DNA of 9,123 nucleotides from Flavobacterium sp. Lineage in GTDB: Bacteria > Bacteroidota > Bacteroidia > Flavobacteriales > Flavobacteriaceae. The translations under genes were made by a program, and so were the position numbers. Below are positions 1 to 7,745 of this stretch, piece after piece. The DNA lies in contig SEBM01000128.1 in assembly GCA_004296145.1 (NCBI GenBank), positions 1 to 9,123 of the forward strand. The letters run 5' to 3'. Below the pieces are notes generated by a model. It worked only from the letters and a program-made list of their open reading frames with translations, did no database searches and had not been told where the DNA came from. Position 1 is the first letter of the stretch; each line of letters begins with the position of its first letter.

Positions 1-3000
1 ATCTAAATCATACGATTTAAAAAATAAAAAAGATTATTTTTCATATTCTACAGAAATACTTTTACCAAATCTGAAAATTGGATCTTACATCGTTTATTTT
101 GAAAGCGAAGCAGATTCTAAAGATAAAAAAGCAGATGCTTATGAAACTATTACCGTTACTAATTTATCTGTTTTAGCTTCACAAAACCATAATCAATTGT
201 CTTATCAGGTTGTAGACAGAAAAACGGGTAAACCTTTGCAAAATGTAACAATAAAATCTCCAAAATTCACCGCCAAAACAAATGAAAATGGCCTGGCGAT
301 TATTCAAAAAAAAGAAAATTATTACAATGAAGAAATCGAATTATCTTTAGGAAATGATTCTGTTGCAATTGGCAGAAATTATGTTCAATATGCAGCGGAC
401 AAAGATGATTCTGATTCTAAATTTCACGCAAAAGTCGAATTTTATTTAGACCGCGCCATCTATCGTCCGGGTCAAACCGTTTATTACAAAGGAATTGCCA
501 TTCAGAAAAAAGATAAAAAGACAAGTGTTGTACCCAAAACTTCTTTTAAAATCATTATTGAAGATGCCAGTTATAATGATTTTAAAGAATTTGAAGTTTT
601 TACAAATGAATTTGGTTCTTTTTCGGGCGAGTTTATTTTACCTAAAAGCGGATTAACCGGCAATTTTAAAATTAGCGCTGAACGATCTGATGCATATGAA
701 AAAGATCCGATGTTTAATAAAAATGAATCTGATCACGCATTTTGGGATCATGTCGATTTTGATTATTCAGAACTAAATTTTAGAGTTGAAGAATACAAAC
801 GCCCAAAATTTGAAGTTACTTTTGATCCTAAAAAAGAAAGTTTTCAGGTAGATCAAAACGTAAAAGTAACTGGTACGGCCAGAGCTTTTGCAGGAAGTTC
901 AATTTCTGATGCCAAAGTAACCTATACTGTTACAAGATATGTTAGTTATTTTAGAAATTATTATGGCCGTGAGGAAAGTGAGATTTTGGTTTCGAGTGAA
1001 ACGAAAACAGATGCTTCCGGTAAATTTATCATTGATTTTAAAGCTGTTCCTACTGAAAATGCTACCAAAGAACATTTACCCGTTTTCAATTATGAAATTG
1101 AAGCTTCTTTAACAGATATCAATGGCGAAACCCACGAAACCAAAACTACGGTAAAAGTAGGTTATCATGATTTGGTTTTAACTGCCAAAATTCCGGCTAA
1201 GATTGCAACTAAAGATAAAAAATCAATTACGCTGAACAGTACAAACCTAAACGGGGAATTTCTGGCTGCAAAAGGCGATTTAAACATTTATTACATCCGT
1301 CCGTTTTTGGATAAATTTAAACCGAGACCTTGGCAAAAACCGGAAATTCAAGGTGTTTCTGATTCTGATTTTGAAAAACTGTTTCCTTTTGAAAACAATG
1401 AAAAGGAAAACACAGCGAAAGAAACATTAGTTTTTTCTAAAAAAATTGATACTGAAAAAGACAAAAAAATTGCTTTGGATTTTATCTCAGAATACAAATC
1501 CGGAAGTTATAAAATTGTTTTTTCTGCTAAAGACAGTTTTAATAATCTGATTGAAACAACAGAAAATTTTGAGCTTACTCAAAGTAAAGACAAATTTAAT
1601 CACGGAAAATTATTTACCGCAACACAAATTAATGAAGATGTCAGAAAAGATGGTTTTGCATTGATAAAAATCACATCGGTTATTCCGGAAATATACATTA
1701 TATCTATTGGTAATTATGAATCTAAAGTATTTTTTGAAGCAACTACACATTTGCAAAACAATGAAATGATTGTAAAAATTCCGGTAAAAAACGAGTTTGA
1801 AAATGGTATAAAAATAAGTTTTGAAAGCGTTTTTGAAAATCATGTTTTTAATGACGAAATTGAAATATTGCTCAAAAGCGCACAACCAAAACTGGAATGG
1901 AAAGTGGAAAGTTTTAGAAATAAAATTCAGCCGGGAAGCAGCGAAAATTGGTCTTTTCAGTTAACATCGCCAAATGCTAAAAAAGAAGCAGAAGTTTTAG
2001 CCTCAATGTATGACAGTTCTCTGGATCAGTTTACAGTACAAAACTGGAATATTTTAGAAATTAATGAATACAACTATAACGGAGCAAACAATAAAACAGC
2101 TCTCGGATTTGAAAATATTCATACCGCATTTAGAAACTTAAATACTTTTTTAACCGGACTTCAATTAACGAAAGAAGAAACCAATCTGATCTGGTTTGGA
2201 TTTGATTTTAACGATCCAAATTTTATGTACAAACAAAAAGAGTACATAAAACAACTTAGTAAAAAAGCAAAAAAGCCAGCTAATGCAAAAATGATTACCG
2301 GAGTGGTTTCTGATCCAAGTGGACTTCCCTTGCCGGGTGTAACTGTTCTGGTTAAAGGAACACAAAGACAAACAGTAACTGATTTTGATGGCTATTATGA
2401 AGTAGAAGTTGCTAACGGCGAAGAACTATTATTTTCTTATATAGGATTTTTAACTAAATCTGTAATAATTGAAGGTCAAAAGATTATTGACCTTACACTG
2501 GAAGAAGACAACAATCATTTGGAGGAAGTTGTAGTTACCGCATATGGTATTAAAAAAGAAAAAAAATCACTTGGATATGCCACTGCAAGCGTATCATCTG
2601 AAAGCATGGACAGCACTAGCGGTTATATGGCCGCCGCTCCCATGTTAGCAGGCATAGTAAGTGGTGTTCAGGTTAATAACACCGAAGATGGCCCAGAATA
2701 TTATTTTCAGACTAATAAAGTGAAATTTATACCTGGAAAAAAAGTCATAAGCGGACTCACTAATTTAGTAATCGGCGAATCAATTTTATATATAATAGAC
2801 GGAGAAATAGTGACAGTTGAGGCATTTAAAAATCTGAATCCATCAGATATTTTAGATATGGCAATTGCAAAAGATGAAACTGCAACAGCTCTTTACGGAA
2901 CTAGAGCCGCAAATGGCGTAATTATAATTACAACTAAAAAATCACTTGAAGCGTTAACACAGGTAAAAGCCAGAAAAAATCTCTCAGAAACAGCTTTCTT

Positions 3001-5308
3001 TTTTCCGAATTTAAAAACAGATTCTAAAGGAAATCTAAGTTTTAATTTTACTTCACCGGAAGCTCTAACGGCTTGGAAACTTCGTTTAATGGCACACAAT
3101 AAAGATGCCGTTTCGGGTTATTTAGAAAAAAGCGTGGTGACTCAAAAAGAGTTGATGGTTTTACCAAATTTTCCTCGTTTTTTCAGGGAAAAAGATGCGA
3201 TTGTTATTAGTACCAAAATTTCGAATATGACAGATGCAGCAAAAACAGGAATTGCAATGTTACAGTTTTTTGATGCTACAACAATGAAACCGATTGACGA
3301 GAAGATGATGAATGTAAATAGCGTCAAAAACTTTACAATCGATGCATTCGGAAATACAACGGCAAGCTGGACGATTTCTATTCCTGAAGGTTTGCAAGGT
3401 GTGCAATATAAAATTTTGGCAAAAGCCGGAAACTTTTCAGATGGAGAAGAAAATATTCTTCCGGTTTTGACAAACAATATGCTGGTTACAGAAAGTATTC
3501 CGATTTGGGTTCGTGAAAATTCTAAGAAAGAATACACTTTTGAAAATCTTAAAAACAACAATTCAACGACTTTAAGAAATCATCAGTTTACATTAGAATA
3601 CACATCAAATCCAACGTGGATTGCCATACAGTCACTTCCTTATTTAATGGAATATGAACATGAATGTGCCGAACAGACTTTTGCGAGATATTATGCTAAT
3701 ACTTTGGCTTCTGAAATTATTTCGAGCAATCCGAAAATTGCAACGGTTTTTGAAAACTGGAGAAAAAACGGAAAACTGAATTCTAAATTAGAAGAAAACG
3801 AAGAATTAAAATTGCTTATTCTTGCTGAAACGCCTTGGCTGGATGATGCGAAAAGTGAAGACGAAAAGAAGAAAAGTTTAGCTCTTTTGTTTGATTTGGA
3901 AAAAATGAAAACTTCGAAAGAAGCGACTTTTCAAAAATTAAAACAAAAACAAAAATCATCCGGTGGATTTGCGTGGTTTGACGGCGGTGACGAAAACGAA
4001 TACATGACAAGACATATTTTAGCCGGTTTGGGGCATTTAGCCAAATTGGATAAATCGAAAGATGATCTTTCTAAAATTGATGAAATTGTCAAAAAGGGAA
4101 TTCCGTATTTAGATCAAAAACTATTGGAGTCGTATACACTAAGAACTAAAAACTTAAAAAAATCAGATCGACTGATTTGGCTAAATCCAAATTCTGACTT
4201 GCACGCTTTTTATGCCAGAAGTTTTTATTTAGATAAATATCCGCTTTCTGACACTCTAAAAAAGGCATCAAAACTATTTTTGGAAACTGCTAAAAAAGCT
4301 TGGCTGGATTATTCTCTTTACGAAAAAGGATTAACTGCTTTAACACTGAATCGTTTTGGAGAAAAAGAATCTGCTAAAACAATTATAGAAAGTTTAAAAG
4401 AAACTTCGTCTACAAACGAAGATTGGGGAATGTATTGGATTGCCAATAAATCGGGCTGGTATTGGTATCAGGCACCGATAGAAACTCAGGCTTTGTTAAT
4501 TGAGGCTTTCGCCGAAGTAAATAACGATACTAAATCTGTAGATGCCATGAAAGTCTGGTTGTTAAAAAACAAACAAACCAAAAACTGGCCAACGACAAAA
4601 TCGACAACTGAAGCTATTTATGCTTTATTGATGCAGGGAACTGACTGGCTTTCTGTAAAAGATAATACAGTTATTAAATTGGGAGATGAAAAAATCGTAA
4701 CGAAAAAATTAGCAGAAAACGAAAAAGAAGCAGAAACAGGTTACATCAAACTAAACTGGAAAGCAGATGAAGTTAAAAAAGAAATGGCTTCTGTAAGTAT
4801 TGAAAACAAATCTAAAGTTCCGGGCTTTGGTGGTGTTTACTGGCAGTATTTTGAAGATCTTGATAAAATCAAAACCAATTCAGGAGCAGTTTTATCGGTT
4901 TCTAAAGAATTGTATTTGAAAACTAAAACCGTAAAAGGAGAAGAATTGCAAAAAATCACTTCAAAAAACCCTTTAAAAACTGGCGATTTAGTAACGGTAA
5001 GATTAATTATTACGTCAAAAGAAGATACGGAATATGTGCATCTAAAAGACATGCGTGCATCTTGTTTTGAACCTGTAAATGTACTTTCAGAATACAAATA
5101 CAAAGATGGATTGGGATTTTATATGAGTACAAAAGATGCCGCAACTCATTTCTTTTTTGATAAAATCAACAAAGGAACTTATGTAATAGAATATGATATT
5201 CGTGTAAATAACCGCGGCGAATTTTCAAACGGAATTACAACTATCGAAAGTATGTATGCACCGGAATTTACAAGTCATACTAAAGGGATTCGAGTGACGG
5301 TAAATTAA
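1..5308 (+). CDS. Alpha-2-macroglobulin family protein with inserted SusC-type plug module (5' partial)
   Basis: Large envelope protein of the bacterial alpha-2-macroglobulin (YfhM-like) family; known members trap proteases through a bait region and an internal thioester. The frame is open from base 2 to the TAA at 5306-5308 (1768 visible residues), so the N-terminus, including any signal peptide or lipobox, lies upstream. The TTG at 197 is inside the gene and is not a start. Visible order (numbered from base 2): macroglobulin strands (1-140); MG2 with DRAIYRPGQTVYYKG (150-164); next MG domain starting FRVEEYKRPKFEVTF (about 260); further MG domains to about 760; inserted Ig-like plus plug module (764-980); A2M/MG7 block with NLSETAFFFPNL and LTAWKLRLMAHN; thioester motif CAEQ (1222-1225); alpha-helical thioester domain with GGFAWFDGGDENEYMT (from 1321) and WYWYQAPIETQALL; C-terminal receptor-binding-like domain ending with MYAPEF. 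No frameshift is seen. Only two cysteines are visible: the thioester Cys and one in RASCFEP. The next gene is convergent. Confidence 0.93.
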   Translation, partial: SKSYDLKNKKDYFSYSTEILLPNLKIGSYIVYFESEADSKDKKADAYETITVTNLSVLASQNHNQLSYQVVDRKTGKPLQNVTIKSPKFTAKTNENGLAIIQKKENYYNEEIELSLGNDSVAIGRNYVQYAADKDDSDSKFHAKVEFYLDRAIYRPGQTVYYKGIAIQKKDKKTSVVPKTSFKIIIEDASYNDFKEFEVFTNEFGSFSGEFILPKSGLTGNFKISAERSDAYEKDPMFNKNESDHAFWDHVDFDYSELNFRVEEYKRPKFEVTFDPKKESFQVDQNVKVTGTARAFAGSSISDAKVTYTVTRYVSYFRNYYGREESEILVSSETKTDASGKFIIDFKAVPTENATKEHLPVFNYEIEASLTDINGETHETKTTVKVGYHDLVLTAKIPAKIATKDKKSITLNSTNLNGEFLAAKGDLNIYYIRPFLDKFKPRPWQKPEIQGVSDSDFEKLFPFENNEKENTAKETLVFSKKIDTEKDKKIALDFISEYKSGSYKIVFSAKDSFNNLIETTENFELTQSKDKFNHGKLFTATQINEDVRKDGFALIKITSVIPEIYIISIGNYESKVFFEATTHLQNNEMIVKIPVKNEFENGIKISFESVFENHVFNDEIEILLKSAQPKLEWKVESFRNKIQPGSSENWSFQLTSPNAKKEAEVLASMYDSSLDQFTVQNWNILEINEYNYNGANNKTALGFENIHTAFRNLNTFLTGLQLTKEETNLIWFGFDFNDPNFMYKQKEYIKQLSKKAKKPANAKMITGVVSDPSGLPLPGVTVLVKGTQRQTVTDFDGYYEVEVANGEELLFSYIGFLTKSVIIEGQKIIDLTLEEDNNHLEEVVVTAYGIKKEKKSLGYATASVSSESMDSTSGYMAAAPMLAGIVSGVQVNNTEDGPEYYFQTNKVKFIPGKKVISGLTNLVIGESILYIIDGEIVTVEAFKNLNPSDILDMAIAKDETATALYGTRAANGVIIITTKKSLEALTQVKARKNLSETAFFFPNLKTDSKGNLSFNFTSPEALTAWKLRLMAHNKDAVSGYLEKSVVTQKELMVLPNFPRFFREKDAIVISTKISNMTDAAKTGIAMLQFFDATTMKPIDEKMMNVNSVKNFTIDAFGNTTASWTISIPEGLQGVQYKILAKAGNFSDGEENILPVLTNNMLVTESIPIWVRENSKKEYTFENLKNNNSTTLRNHQFTLEYTSNPTWIAIQSLPYLMEYEHECAEQTFARYYANTLASEIISSNPKIATVFENWRKNGKLNSKLEENEELKLLILAETPWLDDAKSEDEKKKSLALLFDLEKMKTSKEATFQKLKQKQKSSGGFAWFDGGDENEYMTRHILAGLGHLAKLDKSKDDLSKIDEIVKKGIPYLDQKLLESYTLRTKNLKKSDRLIWLNPNSDLHAFYARSFYLDKYPLSDTLKKASKLFLETAKKAWLDYSLYEKGLTALTLNRFGEKESAKTIIESLKETSSTNEDWGMYWIANKSGWYWYQAPIETQALLIEAFAEVNNDTKSVDAMKVWLLKNKQTKNWPTTKSTTEAIYALLMQGTDWLSVKDNTVIKLGDEKIVTKKLAENEKEAETGYIKLNWKADEVKKEMASVSIENKSKVPGFGGVYWQYFEDLDKIKTNSGAVLSVSKELYLKTKTVKGEELQKITSKNPLKTGDLVTVRLIITSKEDTEYVHLKDMRASCFEPVNVLSEYKYKDGLGFYMSTKDAATHFFFDKINKGTYVIEYDIRVNNRGEFSNGITTIESMYAPEFTSHTKGIRVTVN
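2291..2941 (+). other. Inserted domain module: carboxypeptidase-regulatory-like fold, TonB-box-like motif and SusC-type plug, no barrel
   Basis: In-frame module of about 217 residues inside the A2M gene (visible residues 764-980). It begins with MITGVVSDPSGLPLPGVTV and YIGF, the pattern of the CarboxypepD_reg-like domain that precedes SusC/RagA receptors. Next comes LEEVVVTAYG (2519-2548), the stretch that normally holds the TonB box region of SusC proteins, then KSLGYA. A plug-like part follows, with AGIVSGVQV, LYIIDG (2786-2803) and ATALYGTRAANGVIIITTKK ending at 2941; these match hallmark SusC plug motifs. No beta-barrel follows: the sequence returns at once to the A2M block. The middle of the plug, where SusC proteins usually have an RIRG-type segment, is poorly matched. 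Function in this context is unknown; it could be a structural or interaction domain, or a decoy/bait extension. Confidence 0.88.
3665..3676 (+). other. Internal thioester motif CAEQ
   Basis: Codons TGT GCC GAA CAG give Cys-Ala-Glu-Gln within YEHECAEQTFARYY. Thioester-bearing bacterial A2Ms carry CxEQ here: the Cys thiol and the Gln side chain form the reactive thioester that attaches covalently to the attacking protease. Both residues are present, so the protein is predicted to be of the thioester-active class, not a degenerate thioester-less paralogue. Confidence 0.88.
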
Positions 5309-5320
5309 ATTCCAATTTTT

Positions 5321-5334
5321 AAATCCCAAATCCC
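5321..5334. repeat. Short direct repeat AAATCCC x2
   Basis: Two adjacent copies of AAATCCC (5321-5327 and 5328-5334) lie just downstream of the A2M stop codon, in an AT-rich stretch. I recall similar TCCCAAA-type strings in Flavobacterium intergenic regions, but this is memory and was not checked. No function is assigned. Confidence 0.4.
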
Positions 5335-5354
5335 AAAATTTTATTAAATCAAAA

Positions 5355-5381
5355 TAGGGCTTCGCTCCGCTCAGCCTGACA
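5355..5381. repeat. GC-rich REP-like intergenic element
   Basis: A short GC-rich island, with core GGGCTTCGCTCCGCTCAGCC, sits in otherwise AT-rich intergenic DNA. AGGGCT at the left and AGCCT at the right can pair with one bulged G, giving a small stem around TCGCTCCGCTC. The reverse complement reads GTCAGGCTGAGCGGAGCGAA, close to the CTGAGCGGAGTCGAA strings I recall as dispersed intergenic repeats in many bacteria. The assignment as a dispersed repeat is inference from that resemblance; only one copy is visible here. Confidence 0.45.
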
Positions 5382-5398
5382 TAAGTTTAAAACATAAA

Positions 5399-5430
5399 AA
5401 ACCCGACAGGTTTTAAAACCTGTCGGGTTT
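5399..5430. terminator. Bidirectional intrinsic terminator, perfect 16-bp-arm palindrome
   Basis: Arms AAACCCGACAGGTTTT (5399-5414) and its exact complement (5415-5430) form a perfect palindrome. In RNA the central TTTTAAAA would open as the loop above a GC-rich stem. On the + strand it is followed by GTTTTT (ending the A2M transcript 90 bases after its stop). On the - strand the A-rich flank gives a T-run (ending the S46 peptidase transcript 22 bases after its stop). Its position between two convergent genes fits a shared terminator. Confidence 0.88.
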
Positions 5431-5452
5431 GTTTTTATAAAGAAAACTGAGA

Positions 5453-7597
5453 TTATTTAGTAATCGTCAATTCGTCAATAATATTTTTAGCTCCGGCGTA
5501 TTTATCAATAATCCAAAGTACATAACGAATATCTACGTTGATAGTTCTTTGCAATTTAGGATCAAAAATAACGTCTCCTGCCATTGCTTCAATGTTTCCG
5601 TCAAAAGCAATTCCGATTAATTCTCCTTTTCCGTTAAGAACCGGTGAACCAGAATTTCCACCTGTGATATCATTATCTGTTAAGAAGTTTACCGGCATAT
5701 ATCCTGCTTTGTCAGCATATTGACCAAAATCTTTTGCTTTGTTTAATTCTAACAAACGCGCTGGCAAATCAAATTCCTGATCACCTGCTTTATACTTTTT
5801 CACCATACTTTCCATTGTAGTATAGTTATTGATTTTTGCATCATTACGTGGATCAGTAGGCAAAGCACGAACTTTACCGTAAGTCAATCTCAAAGTAGAA
5901 TTTGCATCAGGATACTGAATAGAGTTTAATTTAGATTCTCTTAAACCTTCAACTAATTTTCTGTAAGCAATTGCAAAACCATCATCTGCTTTAGACTGAT
6001 CATTTGTTTTCGCACGGAATTTAGTCATCAAATCATTAGAAATAATATACAATGGATCATGTACGATTGCCAATGGCTTTGGATCAGCCATAAATGCCAA
6101 TATTTTTTCTTTAGTAGTAAAATAACTTACCTCGGTAGCTTTTGTTACATCAGCAGTAAAATCACCATTATTTTCAGATTTCATTTTAGCGATTTGTGGT
6201 GCCAGACCATACTCAGCTGCTTTTGAAGCGTATAAATTCAATTGAGCAGTTAATAAATCTTTTTCCAGCGGAGCATAAAAATCACCATAAATATTATCGA
6301 TCATTGTGTTGATCTTAGGTAACATTTCTGCTTTTTTTGCATCATTTTCGTTATAGTAAGCGATTAATGCATTTCCTAAATTTGCTGGTCCCGTAGCGTA
6401 GCTTGAAGTACGCATAACCTGAGTTAAATAATTATCGTGACGCGCCTTTAAGTTTGTTTCTCTGTAAAAATCGTTAATCGTCGGGATCACGTTTTCATAC
6501 TTGTCTTTATTAGCCGGTTTACTAGCCCAGTCATAGAATTTATCTTCTTGTTCTGTTTTAGCATCAACAGTTCCTGCTTTTGTCAAAGCATCTATCATTC
6601 CCTGACGGTTTTTCCAGTAATTTGCTGTCGAAGCATATTTAGATGCGTATTTCAAACGTACCGTTGCATCTTTATCCATATACTTTTTCATTTGGTCCAT
6701 TCCGGTTTTTGCACCTTCAACCCAGGCAGGATAAGCAAATTTTATATTTTGCTCGATTCCGCCAGCTGGCATCCAACGGTTTGTTCTTCCCGGATAACCC
6801 AAAATCATAGCAAAATCATTTTCTTTTACCCCTTTAATACTTACAGGCAAATAGTGTTTTGGCTGCAAAGGCACATTTTCTTTAGAATAAGTGGCAGGAT
6901 TTCCTGCTTTATCCGCATACACTCTGAACATAGAGAAATCTCCTGTTTGACGAGGCCACTCCCAGTTGTCTGTATCTCCTCCAAATTTACCAACACTTTC
7001 CGGTGGCGTTCCTACCAAACGAACGTCTGTATAATCCTGGTAAACAAAATAGTAATATTCATTTCCCTGAAAGAAAGGACGAACAGAAACTGTATATTTT
7101 CCTCCTTCGTTATTTTCATTCTCAATTAAACTGATTTCCTGCTGAATGATTTTGTTTCTTTCCGTTTCAGTCATTTGATCGTTTACCTTAGATAAAATCC
7201 TTTTAGAAACATCATCCATACGAACAAAGAAACGAACATATAACGATTTTGGTTTCATCTCTGCGCTTCTTTCTTTTGCCCAAAAACCATCTTTCAGATA
7301 ATTTTGTTCTGCGGTAGAAAGTTCTGCAATTGCATTGTAACCACAATGGTGATTGGTTAGAACCAAACCGTCTTTAGAAACGATTTCTGCCGTACAACCT
7401 CCGTTAAACTGCACAATGGCATCTTTTAAACTATGATGGTTAATACTGTAAATTTCTTCTGCCGTTAGTTGCAGTCCCATTTTTTCCATATCTCTATGGT
7501 TCAATCTTTCGATAAACATCAAAAACCACATTCCTTCATCAGCTTTTACAGGAAAAGCCATCAGACACATGGTCAAGAATAAAATTATTTTTTTCAT
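5453..7597 (-). CDS. dpp7: S46 family serine dipeptidyl peptidase, DPP7-like
   Basis: Secreted exopeptidase that removes dipeptides from the N-terminus of oligopeptides, expected in the periplasm. The 714 residues match the usual length of S46 enzymes (about 710-720). A signal peptide is visible: MKK, a hydrophobic stretch, cleavage predicted at VKA|DEG (19/20). The catalytic triad is assigned by family pattern: His84 in TNHHCGY, Asp220 in RQTGDFSMFRVY, Ser649 in GGNSGSPV. N211-W212 (GGDTDNWEW), N326 (ANYWKN) and D666 align with residues I recall as binding the substrate amino group in S46 structures. Gly667 occupies the position (673 in Porphyromonas gingivalis numbering) that is Gly in DPP7 and Arg in the Asp/Glu-specific DPP11, so a preference for hydrophobic P1 residues is inferred. 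The mature protein has just two cysteines, C68 and C85, placed to form a disulphide beside the active site. No T9SS-type C-terminal sorting domain is seen. The start ATG lacks a Shine-Dalgarno site. It converges with the A2M gene and diverges from the YD-like pair. Confidence 0.95.
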   Translation of the reverse strand: MKKIILFLTMCLMAFPVKADEGMWFLMFIERLNHRDMEKMGLQLTAEEIYSINHHSLKDAIVQFNGGCTAEIVSKDGLVLTNHHCGYNAIAELSTAEQNYLKDGFWAKERSAEMKPKSLYVRFFVRMDDVSKRILSKVNDQMTETERNKIIQQEISLIENENNEGGKYTVSVRPFFQGNEYYYFVYQDYTDVRLVGTPPESVGKFGGDTDNWEWPRQTGDFSMFRVYADKAGNPATYSKENVPLQPKHYLPVSIKGVKENDFAMILGYPGRTNRWMPAGGIEQNIKFAYPAWVEGAKTGMDQMKKYMDKDATVRLKYASKYASTANYWKNRQGMIDALTKAGTVDAKTEQEDKFYDWASKPANKDKYENVIPTINDFYRETNLKARHDNYLTQVMRTSSYATGPANLGNALIAYYNENDAKKAEMLPKINTMIDNIYGDFYAPLEKDLLTAQLNLYASKAAEYGLAPQIAKMKSENNGDFTADVTKATEVSYFTTKEKILAFMADPKPLAIVHDPLYIISNDLMTKFRAKTNDQSKADDGFAIAYRKLVEGLRESKLNSIQYPDANSTLRLTYGKVRALPTDPRNDAKINNYTTMESMVKKYKAGDQEFDLPARLLELNKAKDFGQYADKAGYMPVNFLTDNDITGGNSGSPVLNGKGELIGIAFDGNIEAMAGDVIFDPKLQRTINVDIRYVLWIIDKYAGAKNIIDELTITK

Positions 7598-7617
7598 ATC
7601 ATTTTGTTTAAGTCTTG

Positions 7618-7625
7618 CGAATATA
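7618..7625 (-). promoter_or_regulatory. Candidate -7 element for the S46 peptidase gene
   Basis: On the - strand TATATTCG differs from the Bacteroidota -7 consensus TAnnTTTG at one position and would start transcription about 14 bases before the ATG. No TTG is found at the expected -33 distance, so support is weak. This is the best match in the region upstream of the gene. Confidence 0.3.
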
Positions 7626-7745
7626 AGTCATTTTCGCAATTACATTATCCTAAACAATCTTAAAATTAAAGATGATAATATTTTTTTGGCTCTTTATTAC
7701 GAATTTAACATTTTAAAAAATAAAAAAATAAGATTCAGCTTTACC

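Noticed and set aside
197..199. TTG as possible start of the A2M gene
   Set aside because: The same frame is open upstream to base 2 and encodes typical macroglobulin-domain sequence (LLPNLKIGSYIVYF), so the true start is outside the window.
3142..3561. 139-codon open frame on the - strand
   Set aside because: It is antisense to the A2M/MG7 block, with hydrophobic, low-information composition and no start context; a shadow frame.
5309..5452. Small RNA or attachment site in the convergent gap
   Set aside because: The structure is explained by the terminator palindrome and the REP-like island; there is no promoter-like element, tRNA or integrase nearby.
6548..7129. 193-codon open frame on the + strand
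   Set aside because: It is antisense within the well-supported S46 peptidase gene, and its composition (rich in C, F, I, S) is that of a shadow frame.
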